Shown: positions 53,694 to 63,016, counted from the stretch's first letter. The stretch is 64,000 nucleotides of DNA from Bradyrhizobium xenonodulans (GCF_027594865.1 NZ_CP089391.1:6106501-6170500), one strand, 5' to 3'. Numbers and translations: made by a program. Notes: generated by a model not told the origin, from the sequence alone.

Positions 53694-54371
53694 ATGCCGC
53701 TCGCCGGGCAAGGCATGCTGCTGACGTCGATGAATATCGACGCGGCCGACGAGGCCGAATTCAACCGCTGGTACGATCGCGAGCATCTGGAAGAGCGTGT
53801 CGCGATCGAAGGCTTCCTGGAAGCGCGGCGCTATGTCGCGCACGCCGCCAATCCCAAATATCTCTCGCTGTACTCGACCGCGACGTTAGAGGTGCTCGAC
53901 AGTCCGGCCTACCGGGCGCGGCTCGCCAACCAGACCGAATGGTCGCGGCGAAGCATGGCGCATTTCAAGGACATGCTCCGCGTGGTCGCGCGCATCACCA
54001 TCAGCCAGGGCACCGGCCGCGGCGCTGCGCTCGGTCTGGTGCGGCTACGCCCCACAGCCGACAATGCCGGTGCGTGGCGTGATGCACTGCAAGAAAAGTT
54101 GGCTCCGGCGGATCGCGAAGGCATCATCTCGATGCATCTGCTCGAGAGCGAGCCCGAATTGTCCGGCGCAACAGCCGACATTCCGGCCGTGCGCAACGAG
54201 GGCGCGCGCGACTGGTTCGTGCTGATCGACGGCACGCGTGTCGGCGCGGTCTCGGCCGTCATGGCCGAACGCTTCACCGGACCTGCAGCGGCGCCCTTCC
54301 CGCTGCCTGTCTCCGTCGGCACTTATGCGCTGATGTGGGACCTCGCGAAGAGCGACATCGCGCGGAGCTGA
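53694..54371 (+). CDS. Hypothetical protein with dimeric alpha/beta-barrel-like N-terminus
   Basis: 225 residues, starting at the ATG 53694 behind GGAAGGA. The first half, MLLTSMNIDAADEAEFNRWY, DREHLEERVAIEGFLEARRY and YLSLYSTATLEVL, resembles one unit of a ferredoxin-like dimeric barrel (EthD or related). The second half may be a divergent repeat of it (LLESEPELSGA, ARDWFVLIDG). No signal peptide. It is alone between the pqq operon and the kor operon; no function is assigned. Confidence 0.7.
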   Translation: MPLAGQGMLLTSMNIDAADEAEFNRWYDREHLEERVAIEGFLEARRYVAHAANPKYLSLYSTATLEVLDSPAYRARLANQTEWSRRSMAHFKDMLRVVARITISQGTGRGAALGLVRLRPTADNAGAWRDALQEKLAPADREGIISMHLLESEPELSGATADIPAVRNEGARDWFVLIDGTRVGAVSAVMAERFTGPAAAPFPLPVSVGTYALMWDLAKSDIARS

Positions 54372-54511
54372 AACGCTATCCGCATCGCAACATATTGCAC
54401 CGCACGCATCACCGCGCGTGGCGTTAATGCGGTGCGCGCGCAGCTCCCATGAAAGCGGGGAAGCGCGGAAATTTGCCGTTGTACTTCGGAGCGGTTCTAA
54501 TAAGCTAACCT

Positions 54512-54523
54512 AATGACGTCATT
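54512..54523. promoter_or_regulatory. Perfect palindrome AATGACGTCATT upstream of the kor operon
   Basis: Perfect 12-bp palindrome at 54512-54523, 86 bases before the start of the first gene of the kor operon. In a 237-base gap that holds no other gene. A regulator site is plausible; a chance palindrome of this length cannot be excluded. Confidence 0.4.
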
Positions 54524-54608
54524 CAGAAACCAGATCGACGCGCGTTAAGCGTTCGCCAAGCTCAAGAAAAGGCCGCGGGGTCTTTGGGCCTGCGCGGACA
54601 GGGTAGGA

Positions 54609-56408
54609 ATGAAACCGACCGATATCGCGGCCCCCGACTACTTTCACAAAGTGGTCGATTGCCAATGGGCCTGTCCTGCACACACCCCGGTTCCCGAATA
54701 CATCCGACTGATCGCACAAGGCCGCTACAGCGACGCCTACATGATCAATTGGAAATCGAACGTGTTTCCCGGAATCCTGGGGCGCACCTGCGATCGTCCC
54801 TGCGAGCCGGCGTGCCGGCGCGGACGCGTCGAGGAAACGCCGGTCGCGATCTGCCGCCTCAAGCGCGTCGCCGCGGACTTCAAGGACGACATCAAGCAGC
54901 GCCTGCCGCGGCCCTCGCCGAAGAACGGCAAGCGCGTTGCGTTCGTCGGCGGCGGCCCGGCTTCGCTGACGGTGGCACGCGATCTCGCGCCGCTCGGCTA
55001 TCACTGCACCGTGTTCGACGCCGATCCGGAAGCCGGCGGCATGATGCGCACGCAGATCCCGAAATTCCGCCTGCCCAATTCGGTCATCGACGAGGAGACC
55101 GGCTACATCCTGGGTCTCGGCGTCGACTTCAAGGGCGGTCATCGCGTCGAGAGCATGAAGGCGCTGCTCGCGGAGAAATACGACGCGATCTTCGTCGGCT
55201 CCGGCGCGCCGCGCGGCCGCGAGCTCGACATTCCCGGCCGCAAGGAAGCCGCCGCCAACATCCATATCGGCATCGAATGGCTGGCCAACGTGTCGTTCGG
55301 CCACACCGACAGAATAGGCAAGCGCGTCATCGTGCTCGGCGGCGGCAACACCGCGATGGATTGCTGCCGCACCGCGCGCCGGCTCGGCGGCGAGAAAGTC
55401 ACGGTGGTCGTCCGCTCCGGCTTCGAGGAGATGAAAGCCTCGCCCTGGGAGAAGGAAGACGCGATCCACGAGGATATTCCGATCCTCAACTACATGGTGC
55501 CGGTTGAATTCAAACATGTTGCCGGCAAGCTCATCGGCGTGACCTTCCAGCACGTCAAAGCCGAATTCGACGCCAAAGGCCGCCGCAATCTGGTGCCTTC
55601 GGGCGACCCCGATCAGACCATTCCCTGCGACGACGTGCTGGTCGCGGTCGGCCAGGAGAATGCCTTCCCCTGGATCGAGCAGGACTGCGGCATCGAGTTC
55701 GACAAATGGCACATGCCCAAGGTCGACCCCAAGACCTTCGCCTCGACCAATCCAAAGGTGTTCTTCGGCGGCGACGCCGCGTTCGGGCCGAAGAACATCA
55801 TCTGGGCAGTCGCGCACGGCCACGACGCCGCGCTATCGATCCACAAGATGCTGTCGGGCGAGGACATCACCGAGCGCCCCCTGCCGGAGGTGCAAATCTC
55901 CTCGCAGAAGATGGGCATCCACGAATGGAGCTATGACAACGACATTTCCAACGACAAGCGCTTCAAGGTTCCGCATCGCGACAAGGTGATCGCGCTGAAG
56001 GACATCCGCGCCGAGGTCGAGCTGGGCTACGACGTCAAGCTGGCGCTGGGCGAAGCCGAGCGCTGCCTGAACTGCGACGTCCAGACGGTGTTCTCGACCT
56101 CGCTCTGCATCGAGTGCGATGCCTGCGCCGACATCTGCCCGATGGACTGCATCACCTTCACGGGCAACGGCGACGAAGACCATCTGCGCCAGCGCCTGAA
56201 AGCGCCCTCGCCGCATCCGGACCAGGACCTCTACGTTTCGTCCGATCTCAAGACCGGACGCGTGATGGTCAAGGACGAGGACGTCTGCCTGCATTGCGGG
56301 CTGTGCGCCGAGCGCTGCCCCACCGGCGCCTGGGACATGCAGAAATATTTCATCGAGATGACTTACGCAGGTTCGACATGTCCGACAAAAAGCCGATCAG
56401 CAGCGTAA
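54609..56408 (+). CDS. GltD-like FAD/NAD(P) oxidoreductase with C-terminal 2x[4Fe-4S] (KorC-like)
   Basis: 599 residues. N-terminal Fer4_20 region with CQWACPAHTPVPEY and CDRPCEPACRRG, FAD fold VAFVGGGPASLTVARDLAPL, NAD(P) fold RVIVLGGGNTAMDCCRTARR as in glutamate synthase small subunit, and a C-terminal ferredoxin part with CIECDACADICP and CLHCGLCAERCP. It should pass electrons between NAD(P)H, FAD and ferredoxin-type clusters. It overlaps korA by 31 bases, so it most likely is the NADP:ferredoxin partner of the 2-oxoglutarate oxidoreductase, as described for the korABC system of Thauera aromatica. Confidence 0.9.
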   Translation: MKPTDIAAPDYFHKVVDCQWACPAHTPVPEYIRLIAQGRYSDAYMINWKSNVFPGILGRTCDRPCEPACRRGRVEETPVAICRLKRVAADFKDDIKQRLPRPSPKNGKRVAFVGGGPASLTVARDLAPLGYHCTVFDADPEAGGMMRTQIPKFRLPNSVIDEETGYILGLGVDFKGGHRVESMKALLAEKYDAIFVGSGAPRGRELDIPGRKEAAANIHIGIEWLANVSFGHTDRIGKRVIVLGGGNTAMDCCRTARRLGGEKVTVVVRSGFEEMKASPWEKEDAIHEDIPILNYMVPVEFKHVAGKLIGVTFQHVKAEFDAKGRRNLVPSGDPDQTIPCDDVLVAVGQENAFPWIEQDCGIEFDKWHMPKVDPKTFASTNPKVFFGGDAAFGPKNIIWAVAHGHDAALSIHKMLSGEDITERPLPEVQISSQKMGIHEWSYDNDISNDKRFKVPHRDKVIALKDIRAEVELGYDVKLALGEAERCLNCDVQTVFSTSLCIECDACADICPMDCITFTGNGDEDHLRQRLKAPSPHPDQDLYVSSDLKTGRVMVKDEDVCLHCGLCAERCPTGAWDMQKYFIEMTYAGSTCPTKSRSAA

Positions 56409-58225
56409 ACGACTTCGTCGTCCGCTTTGCCAACGTCAACGGCTCGGGTTCGGCTAGCGCCAACGAGATGTTCGCACGTGCGATCCTGCGCCATGGCGTG
56501 CCGGTGAGCCCGCGCAATATCTTCCCCTCCAACATCCAGGGCCTGCCGACCTGGTACGAGGTGCGGGTGACGGAAGACGGCCATCTCGGCGCCCGCGGCG
56601 GCGTCGACATGATGGTGGCGATGAACCCGCAGACCTGGGACAAGGACGTCGCCGGCATCGAGCCCGGCGGCTATCTGTTCTACGATTCCACCAAGCCGAT
56701 GCCGTCGACCAAATTCCGCGACGACATCACCGTGATCGGCGTGCCCTTAACCGCCATCACCAACTCGACCTACACCGACCCGCGCCAGCGCCAGCTGTTC
56801 AAGAACATCATCTATCTCGGCGCGCTCAGTGCGCTGCTCGAGATGGACCCGAAGCTGATCGAGCAACTGATCGGCGAGCAGTACAAGGGCAAGGAGAAGC
56901 TGCTCTCTTCCAACGTCCATGCGCTGCATCTTGGCCGCGACTGGGCGCTGCAAAATCTGAAATGCCCGATCGGGCTGCGGGTAAAGAAGTCCGACAAGGT
57001 CGGCGACCGCATCTTCATCGAGGGCAACAGCGCCGCCGCGCTCGGCGCGGTCTATGGCGGCGCGACTGTGTGCGCATGGTACCCGATCACGCCGTCCTCG
57101 TCGGTGGCGGAGGCGTTCACCGCTCACTGCAAGAAGTACCGGCACGATCCTGAGACCGGCAAGGCGAAATACGCCATCGTGCAGGGCGAGGACGAGCTGG
57201 CCTCGATCGGCATCGTGATCGGCGCGTCCTGGAACGGCGCCCGCGCCTTCACTGCGACATCAGGCCCCGGCATCTCCTTGATGACCGAGTTCATCGGCCT
57301 GTCATACTTCGCCGAGATCCCGGCCGTGATCATGAACATCCAGCGCGCCGGTCCATCGACGGGCATGCCGACCCGCACCCAGCAATGCGACATCATCGCC
57401 TGCGCCTACGCCTCGCATGGCGACACCAAGCATGTGCTGCTGTTCCCGGAAGATCCGGCCGAGGCCTTCGAATTCGCGGCCGCCGCCTTCGATCTCGCCG
57501 AGCGGCTTCAGACCACGATCTTCCTGATGCTCGACCTCGACATCGGCATGAACCACCGGCTCTGCCGTCCGCTGAAATGGGACGACGCCAAACAGTATGA
57601 CCGCGGCAAGGTGATGACCGAGGAGATGCTGGAGGAAGGCCGCGACTTCGGCCGCTATCTCGACGTCGACGGCGACGGCATTCCCTACCGCACCTATCCC
57701 GGCACGCATCCGACCAAGGGCTCATATTTCACCCGCGGCACGTCGCGTGATCGCTATGCGCGCTACTCGGAGGAAGGCTCGGTCTATGCCGACAACATGC
57801 AGCGCCTGGTGCGCAAGTTCGAGACCGCGCAGGACCTCGTGCCGCGACCGCTGCAGGCCAACGCGGAACGGCCGACCAAATATGGCGTGATCTATTTCGG
57901 CTCGACTTCGCCCGCGATGGACGAGGCGATCAGCATGTTGGAAGCGCGCGGGCATCAGCTCGACCGCCTGCGCATCCGCGCCTTCCCGTTCCACTCCAGC
58001 GTCGCGAGCTTCCTCGCCGAGCACGATTTCGTCTACGTGGTCGAGCAGAACCGCGATGCCCAGCTCCGCCAGCTCATCGTCAACGAGAACGGCATCGATC
58101 CGGTGCGCCTCGTGCCGATCGTCCACTATGACGGCTCGCCCATCACCGCCCGCTTCATCGCGAAAGCCATTGGCGACCACCAGGATCACCTCAAGGTGAC
58201 GCCGCTCCGCAAGGCCGTATCATGA
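56378..58225 (+). CDS. korA: 2-oxoglutarate (2-oxoacid):ferredoxin oxidoreductase, fused gamma-alpha subunit
   Basis: 615 residues. N-terminal gamma-type domain (VVRFANVNGSGSASANEMFA, with ARGGVDMM and the following), then the alpha domain with YPITPSSSVAEAF, the substrate-binding motif of the family, and TSGPGISLMTEFIGL. It pairs with KorB to oxidise a 2-oxoacid with CoA to the acyl-CoA while reducing ferredoxin. The ATG at 56378 lies inside the preceding gene and the stop overlaps the korB start (ATGA). Confidence 0.92.
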   Translation: MSDKKPISSVNDFVVRFANVNGSGSASANEMFARAILRHGVPVSPRNIFPSNIQGLPTWYEVRVTEDGHLGARGGVDMMVAMNPQTWDKDVAGIEPGGYLFYDSTKPMPSTKFRDDITVIGVPLTAITNSTYTDPRQRQLFKNIIYLGALSALLEMDPKLIEQLIGEQYKGKEKLLSSNVHALHLGRDWALQNLKCPIGLRVKKSDKVGDRIFIEGNSAAALGAVYGGATVCAWYPITPSSSVAEAFTAHCKKYRHDPETGKAKYAIVQGEDELASIGIVIGASWNGARAFTATSGPGISLMTEFIGLSYFAEIPAVIMNIQRAGPSTGMPTRTQQCDIIACAYASHGDTKHVLLFPEDPAEAFEFAAAAFDLAERLQTTIFLMLDLDIGMNHRLCRPLKWDDAKQYDRGKVMTEEMLEEGRDFGRYLDVDGDGIPYRTYPGTHPTKGSYFTRGTSRDRYARYSEEGSVYADNMQRLVRKFETAQDLVPRPLQANAERPTKYGVIYFGSTSPAMDEAISMLEARGHQLDRLRIRAFPFHSSVASFLAEHDFVYVVEQNRDAQLRQLIVNENGIDPVRLVPIVHYDGSPITARFIAKAIGDHQDHLKVTPLRKAVS

Positions 58226-59277
58226 CCTACATCGCAAAACCGAAATTCCATCATCCGGGCCTCAAGAAGAACGATCTCGGCTACACGCATCGCGACTACG
58301 AGGGCAAGATCTCGACGCTGTGCGCCGGCTGCGGCCATGACTCGATCACGGCCTCGATCATCGAGGCCTGCTACGAGCTCTCGATCGAACCGCACCGGGT
58401 GGCGAAGATCTCCGGCATCGGCTGCTCCTCGAAGACGCCGGACTATTTCCTCGGCAATTCGCACGGCTTCAACTCGGTGCACGGCCGCATGCCCAGCGTC
58501 TTGACCGGCGCCAACCTCGCCAACCGCGATCTGATCTATCTCGGCGTCTCCGGCGACGGCGACAGCGCCTCGATCGGTTTCGGCCAGTTCGCGCATTCGA
58601 TCCGGCGCGGCGTCAACATGACCTATATCGTCGAGAACAACGGCGTCTACGGCCTGACCAAGGGCCAGTTCTCGGCGACCGCCGACCGCGGCTCGAAATC
58701 CAAGAAGGGCGTGACCAATACCGACAACGCCATCGACCTCGTCGCCATCGCGCTACAGCTGGGGGCCACCTTCGTCGCGCGCAGCTTCTCCGGCGACAAG
58801 ACCCAGCTGGTGCCGCTGATTGCCGCCGCGATCCGCCACAAGGGCGCGTCCTTCATCGACGTCATCAGCCCCTGCATCGCCTTCAATAACCACGCCGGCT
58901 CGACCAAGAGCTTCGACTATGTCCGCGAGCACAATGACGCGGTGAACCGGCTCGACGTGCTGGTCGGCCGCGACCCGATCGCGGTCGATTACGCACCGGG
59001 CACCGTGCAAATGGTCGAGCAGCACGACGGCAGCAAGATCGCGCTGCGCAAGATCGACGCCGATTACGATCCGCATGACCGGTTAGGGGCGCAAACCTTC
59101 CTCGCGCGGCACGCCGCCAAGGGCCAGATCGTTACCGGCCTCCTCTATGTCGACCCCGATGCGGAAGACCTGCACGAGCACCTCGACACGGTCGAAACGC
59201 CGCTCAATACGCTGGAAGCGGACACGCTGTGCCCGGGCTCGGCCGTGCTGGACAAGATCAACGCCAGCCTGCGCTGA
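58222..59277 (+). CDS. korB: 2-oxoglutarate (2-oxoacid):ferredoxin oxidoreductase, beta subunit
   Basis: 351 residues. The TPP-binding region GVSGDGDSASIGFGQFAHSI with IVENNGVYG downstream, and [4Fe-4S] ligands CAGC (C34, C37), GIGCSS and SPCIAF fit the beta subunit. It works with KorA as a two-subunit enzyme. Such an oxygen-sensitive type of enzyme in an aerobic rhizobium suggests microaerobic or aromatic-compound metabolism (inference). 2-oxoglutarate as the substrate is the best guess but pyruvate or another 2-oxoacid is possible. Confidence 0.92.
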   Translation: MTYIAKPKFHHPGLKKNDLGYTHRDYEGKISTLCAGCGHDSITASIIEACYELSIEPHRVAKISGIGCSSKTPDYFLGNSHGFNSVHGRMPSVLTGANLANRDLIYLGVSGDGDSASIGFGQFAHSIRRGVNMTYIVENNGVYGLTKGQFSATADRGSKSKKGVTNTDNAIDLVAIALQLGATFVARSFSGDKTQLVPLIAAAIRHKGASFIDVISPCIAFNNHAGSTKSFDYVREHNDAVNRLDVLVGRDPIAVDYAPGTVQMVEQHDGSKIALRKIDADYDPHDRLGAQTFLARHAAKGQIVTGLLYVDPDAEDLHEHLDTVETPLNTLEADTLCPGSAVLDKINASLR

Positions 59278-59282
59278 ACAGT

Positions 59283-59353
59283 CTTCGCTGCGAAGCGATC
59301 CGGAGTCATCTCGCGGTGGCAATCTGGATTGCTTCGCTGCGCTCGCAATGACG
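59283..59353. repeat. Degenerate copy of the 87-bp dyad element, copy 8
   Basis: The right half TCTGGATTGCTTCGCTGCGC and TCGCAATGACGC is intact, while the left arms (GAAGCGATCCGGAG) have several changes and the outer left arm is lost. It separates the convergent korB and DUF4399 genes and could act as a two-way terminator. Confidence 0.75.
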
Positions 59354-59376
59354 CAAGAGATGGTCGCCCAGCGCTT

Positions 59377-59820
59377 CTATCGCGCTGCAACCGGCTGCCT
59401 GACGCGGACGGTGACCTTCTCCGAGACGAGCGGCGGCTCGAACGGATAATGCTTCGCATCGCCCAACACCAACTGCAGCGTGTGCGTCCCGGGTGGAAGC
59501 TCGAGGAAGGTTTCGGTCTGCCCTGCCCCGAAATGCTGATGCGACTTGTCCTGAGGGATCGGCTCCTTGGGATCAAGCGGATCGCTGACGTCGATCAGCA
59601 AGTGGTGATGACCGGCGTTCTGATAGTCATCGCCGGCATGAGTGACTCCCATATTGCGCAAACCAAATCGGACCCAGAAGCCAGCGCGAACCTTCTGTCC
59701 GTCATGCGGCGTGATGAAATACAGCTTCGCGTCCTTGGGGGCGGTCTTGCCTTGCGCAACAGCTGCGCCGGGAAGCAACGCGAGCGCCGCTGACAGCGCG
59801 ATGCAGCGAAAGATTTGCAT
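59377..59820 (-). CDS. Exported DUF4399 family protein
   Basis: 147 residues with a signal peptide (IALSAALALLPGAAVA then QG). The core AKLYFITPHDGQKVRAGFWV and NAGHHHLLIDV is the DUF4399 signature, and HQHFGAGQTETFLELPPGTH follows. Conserved His residues suggest metal binding, but no function is known. It starts 17 bases downstream of the cyclase-SUMF1 gene end and is probably cotranscribed with it. Confidence 0.88.
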   Translation of the reverse strand: MQIFRCIALSAALALLPGAAVAQGKTAPKDAKLYFITPHDGQKVRAGFWVRFGLRNMGVTHAGDDYQNAGHHHLLIDVSDPLDPKEPIPQDKSHQHFGAGQTETFLELPPGTHTLQLVLGDAKHYPFEPPLVSEKVTVRVRQPVAAR

Positions 59821-59837
59821 CAAACCTGCTCCTGCAT

Positions 59838-61367
59838 TCAAGGACTGAGCGCGACGCGGAATCCATGCGTCGGGTAACGAACATTGGTATCGTAACCGTC
59901 GCGATTGGACGGCCGCACATATCTCGAATCGTTCTTCCATGAGCCTGAGCGCAGGACATGGGACGAGCAGTCACCACCGGTCCAGGCCGAGCCGTCATTG
60001 GGTGCGCCCTGATAGGACTTGCGCCAGCAGTCCTCGACCCACTGATCGATACTGCCTCCCATATCGTGGAGGCCGAACGGATTCGGCTTGAAGCTGCCGA
60101 CCTTCGCGGGTTGCTCGGCCGCAAGGCCGCCGCAGTCCTTGCATCCGGCCATACCAGGCTGGAGCTTGTCGCCCCACCAATATTTCGTCTGCGTTCCACC
60201 GCGCGCGGCGTATTCCCATTCGGCTTCGCTGGGAAGCCGATACGGCTTCTTCGTTGCCTGCGCGAGATAGGCCACATATTGCTGTGCGTCGGTCCAGCTC
60301 ACATTGCTGACCGGCGCGTCGTCTTTGCCTGTGGCGGTGAAGCCGCACGCCTTTGCCGCGGCGCATTCATTCCATTCCTGCACCGTCACCGGATATTTGG
60401 CGATCGAGAACGGCTTGATCGTGACCTGGTGAACCGGGCGTTCGGTCGGATCGTCATTGCTTCCCATCGCAAAGCTGCCGCCGCGAATGGCGATCATCTC
60501 GGGCTCGCGAAGCGGCGCCGCCGCTGGACTTGGCGCGGGAGCGGGCGATGGAGATGACGCCGTCAGTGACGGAGACGGCTGCGGCGTTTGCGTCGCGGCT
60601 TCTCGCGGCGGAGGTTGCGGGCTCGGTGATGCGACCGGAGCAACGGCCGGCGCGGCGGCCTGCTCGTTCACCCTGCCCGGCGGCTGCGCCAGCAGATACC
60701 ACAGTACACCGGCAGCGATCACGATGAGCGTGACGCTCAGAAGAAAGAGCAGGCTGTTCTCGCGCCGGCCTCGTGTCCTCCCGACCGCATCTGCGTCCGG
60801 CAGCACGCGATAGATGCGCACCGGGTCGGTAATGTTCTTGACCTTGCGGTCCCCGAGCGATTCATAGCCGCACACGACCTTGTGCTTGATCTGCTCGTAA
60901 ATTGCGCCGGAGATGAAGACCTGACCGGGTTGGGCAATACCCTCGATGCGCGTGGCGATGTTGACGCCGTCGCCATAGACGTCGTCCGGCTCCACGATGA
61001 CGTCGCCAAGATTGACGCCAATCCGGTATTCGATCCGGGAGTCCTTCGGAACCGAAGCGTTGCGTCCGACGAGATTCTGCTGAATGACGATGCTGCAGCG
61101 AACGGCCTCGACGGGACTGTCGAAGATCGCGATGAAGCCGTCTCCCGTCGTCTTCACCAGACTTCCGTGGTGTTCGACGATGCTGGGCTGGATGAGATCC
61201 CGTTCGATCCGCTTGACGCGAACATGCGTGCCCTCCTCGTCGGCCTGCATCAAGCGGCTGTAGGAAGCGATGTCACCGACGATGATTGCAGCGAGACGAC
61301 GAGGCATCGGGCCGTGTGGAGGCGGCTCATCGTGATTTCCGGATCTGAAGTTGCGAATTTCGCCCAT
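59838..61367 (-). CDS. Class III nucleotide cyclase fused to SUMF1-type domain
   Basis: 509 residues. Cytosolic class III cyclase domain (~25-185): IIVGDIASYSRLMQADEEGT with the metal Asp, KTTGDGFIAIFDS with the second Asp, GVNLGDVIVEPDDVYGDGVN. One membrane helix follows (LLFLLSVTLIVIAAGVLWYLL as two parts), then a Pro/Ala/Ser linker and a SUMF1 domain (~290-509): RGGSFAMGSNDDPTERPVHQ, YRLPSEAEWEYAARG, VLRSGSWKNDSRYVRPSNRD, GFRVAL. The Cys pair of true formylglycine-generating enzyme is not seen, so it is more likely a binding or PvdO-type domain. It should sense in the periplasm and make cAMP or cGMP inside. Confidence 0.9.
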   Translation of the reverse strand: MGEIRNFRSGNHDEPPPHGPMPRRLAAIIVGDIASYSRLMQADEEGTHVRVKRIERDLIQPSIVEHHGSLVKTTGDGFIAIFDSPVEAVRCSIVIQQNLVGRNASVPKDSRIEYRIGVNLGDVIVEPDDVYGDGVNIATRIEGIAQPGQVFISGAIYEQIKHKVVCGYESLGDRKVKNITDPVRIYRVLPDADAVGRTRGRRENSLLFLLSVTLIVIAAGVLWYLLAQPPGRVNEQAAAPAVAPVASPSPQPPPREAATQTPQPSPSLTASSPSPAPAPSPAAAPLREPEMIAIRGGSFAMGSNDDPTERPVHQVTIKPFSIAKYPVTVQEWNECAAAKACGFTATGKDDAPVSNVSWTDAQQYVAYLAQATKKPYRLPSEAEWEYAARGGTQTKYWWGDKLQPGMAGCKDCGGLAAEQPAKVGSFKPNPFGLHDMGGSIDQWVEDCWRKSYQGAPNDGSAWTGGDCSSHVLRSGSWKNDSRYVRPSNRDGYDTNVRYPTHGFRVALSP

Positions 61368-61618
61368 AGCCGGGCTCCACAAACTTGCAAAGACGGTCAG
61401 CTTACGACTTCGTAGCGCGGCTGTCTGTGAAGACTATCACAGTGATGCACCTCGACAATGTCGTCGACGGGTTCCCAAGCGAAACCGCAAGGGTTGAACC
61501 TTCCCGGCTCGACAGCGACTAAGGCAGATCCGTGCGCACCGGCAGTTTGGCCTGTGCCTGCGTCGTCTGACGCTGCGATCTGCGGCATCTTATCCGATGG
61601 CAGGGATTCCGCGCCGCC

Positions 61619-62203
61619 TTAGTTGACGGGCTCCGGCGCAGGTTCAGGCTCCGGCACGCCGTGGTCCACATGGGCCGGTCGTCCGGCACCCCAATATTGC
61701 TTGCAGGTCTCGAGCAATTTGTCGGTGTCCATGGTCAGGCCGCCCGTATTGATGATCACGCCGTCGGCGCCAAGCGCCTTGTTGATCAGCGACACGGTGC
61801 GCGTCAGAAGGCCGCCTGAAAATCGCGCGGCGATGAGGGGATCGACCTTGAGCACCACGAACTTCTGCGCGTGCTTCTCCCAAAACAAGATCTTCCGCAC
61901 GGCGCTCCAGGCGATGGTCTCGTCGGCGAGCCTGGTGTCGCGAATGCCGACACGGCTGATGAAGACCACCGGCTGCCTCGCGGCGATCAGCCTCCAGAGC
62001 ATTCTGCAGGTGGCAAGGCCGAAGAACACCGCACCGATATAGCAGGCGGCGACCTCGAACGTGGTGACGTTCTTGCCTTCCTGCCAGCTGAATGCGAACC
62101 CCGCGCAGAGCAGCGTCAGCAGCAGACTGCCACCGAAAAACATCAGCAGCCGGGCCCGGGAATAGCCGATCGCAAGATTGGGCAAGTTCTGACTTTCGGA
62201 CAT
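61619..62203 (-). CDS. STM3941-like two-TM protein
   Basis: 194 residues from ATG 62203, behind GGAGG. Two hydrophobic helices (LLMFFGGSLLLTLLCAGFAF and FEVAACYIGAVFFGLATCRM), then a soluble part with VVFISRVGIRDTRLADETIA and LGADGVIINTGGLTMDTDKL as in STM3941-family proteins. The C-terminus is Pro/Glu-rich. Function unknown; inner membrane. The 251-base gap on its 3' side toward the cyclase gene holds no recognisable gene. Confidence 0.78.
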   Translation of the reverse strand: MSESQNLPNLAIGYSRARLLMFFGGSLLLTLLCAGFAFSWQEGKNVTTFEVAACYIGAVFFGLATCRMLWRLIAARQPVVFISRVGIRDTRLADETIAWSAVRKILFWEKHAQKFVVLKVDPLIAARFSGGLLTRTVSLINKALGADGVIINTGGLTMDTDKLLETCKQYWGAGRPAHVDHGVPEPEPAPEPVN

Positions 62204-62395
62204 TTTTGACTGCCTCCAGCCATTTGCAGCAATCCGGGGGTTTATCCGCGCTCCTCCGGCAAGGATTAAGCCTGGAACCTTGCGTGGGGCTGCCCGCAGG
62301 GGTGGTTGAACGCCGGGCGCGCGGCTTGCGACTAACCGCAAGTTGGGCCCCACCATCCCGATGCGGCCCGTCAATGACTGACCGCCGGTGCGATC

Positions 62396-63016
62396 ATGAA
62401 GCTTGCCCTTGTTCTTCCGCTTGTCTTTGCCGCGCTCGTCAGTGCCGCCCACGCGCAGGACGACGTCCATATCCGCGCAGCCACCACGGCCGAGGCCGGG
62501 GCCTTCAGCGAGCGGGTGTTCGCCGGTCCGCCCGGCAGGAAGCTCTATGCCTGCTTCGTCCGCCGTTACGATGCGGATCATCTCGCGCGACATCCGAAGC
62601 AGAAAGTCGCTTCGATGAAGCTGCTGATGTCGGCCGAATACGATAACGAGGTCAGGGACCTCCGCTATTCCTTCCGTCTGGGCTTCAAATACCGCCACCG
62701 CTCCGGCGATTTCGACTCCAGCGGGTCGTGCAGCCACGCCGTGTTCGAAGACAGCGGCAACGAGGTTCGTTTCGGCTGCGGCGTCGATTGCGAGGGCGGC
62801 GGCATCGGCGTTGCGCTGTCCCGGCACGACAAGTCGGCCATCGTGCGGCTGGCGCGAGTCCGGGTCTGGCAGAACAACAAGCCGGACGACGATGCCGAGC
62901 AGTCGCTGGTCGCCGGCGCCGACGACGGGATCTTCCGTCTCGACCGCACCGACAACCGCGAATGCGCTTCGCTGGTGACCGACCGCAAGGAACTCGCCGC
63001 GCTGCGCCACAAATGA
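62396..63016 (+). CDS. Exported hypothetical protein
   Basis: 206 residues with signal peptide (LALVLPLVFAALVSAAHA then QD). The mature protein has four Cys that could form disulfides (YACFVRRYD, GSCSHAVF, RFGCGVDCEGGG). No family recognised. It is followed 42 bases later by the DsrE-like gene on the same strand, so the pair may be cotranscribed. Confidence 0.75.
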   Translation: MKLALVLPLVFAALVSAAHAQDDVHIRAATTAEAGAFSERVFAGPPGRKLYACFVRRYDADHLARHPKQKVASMKLLMSAEYDNEVRDLRYSFRLGFKYRHRSGDFDSSGSCSHAVFEDSGNEVRFGCGVDCEGGGIGVALSRHDKSAIVRLARVRVWQNNKPDDDAEQSLVAGADDGIFRLDRTDNRECASLVTDRKELAALRHK

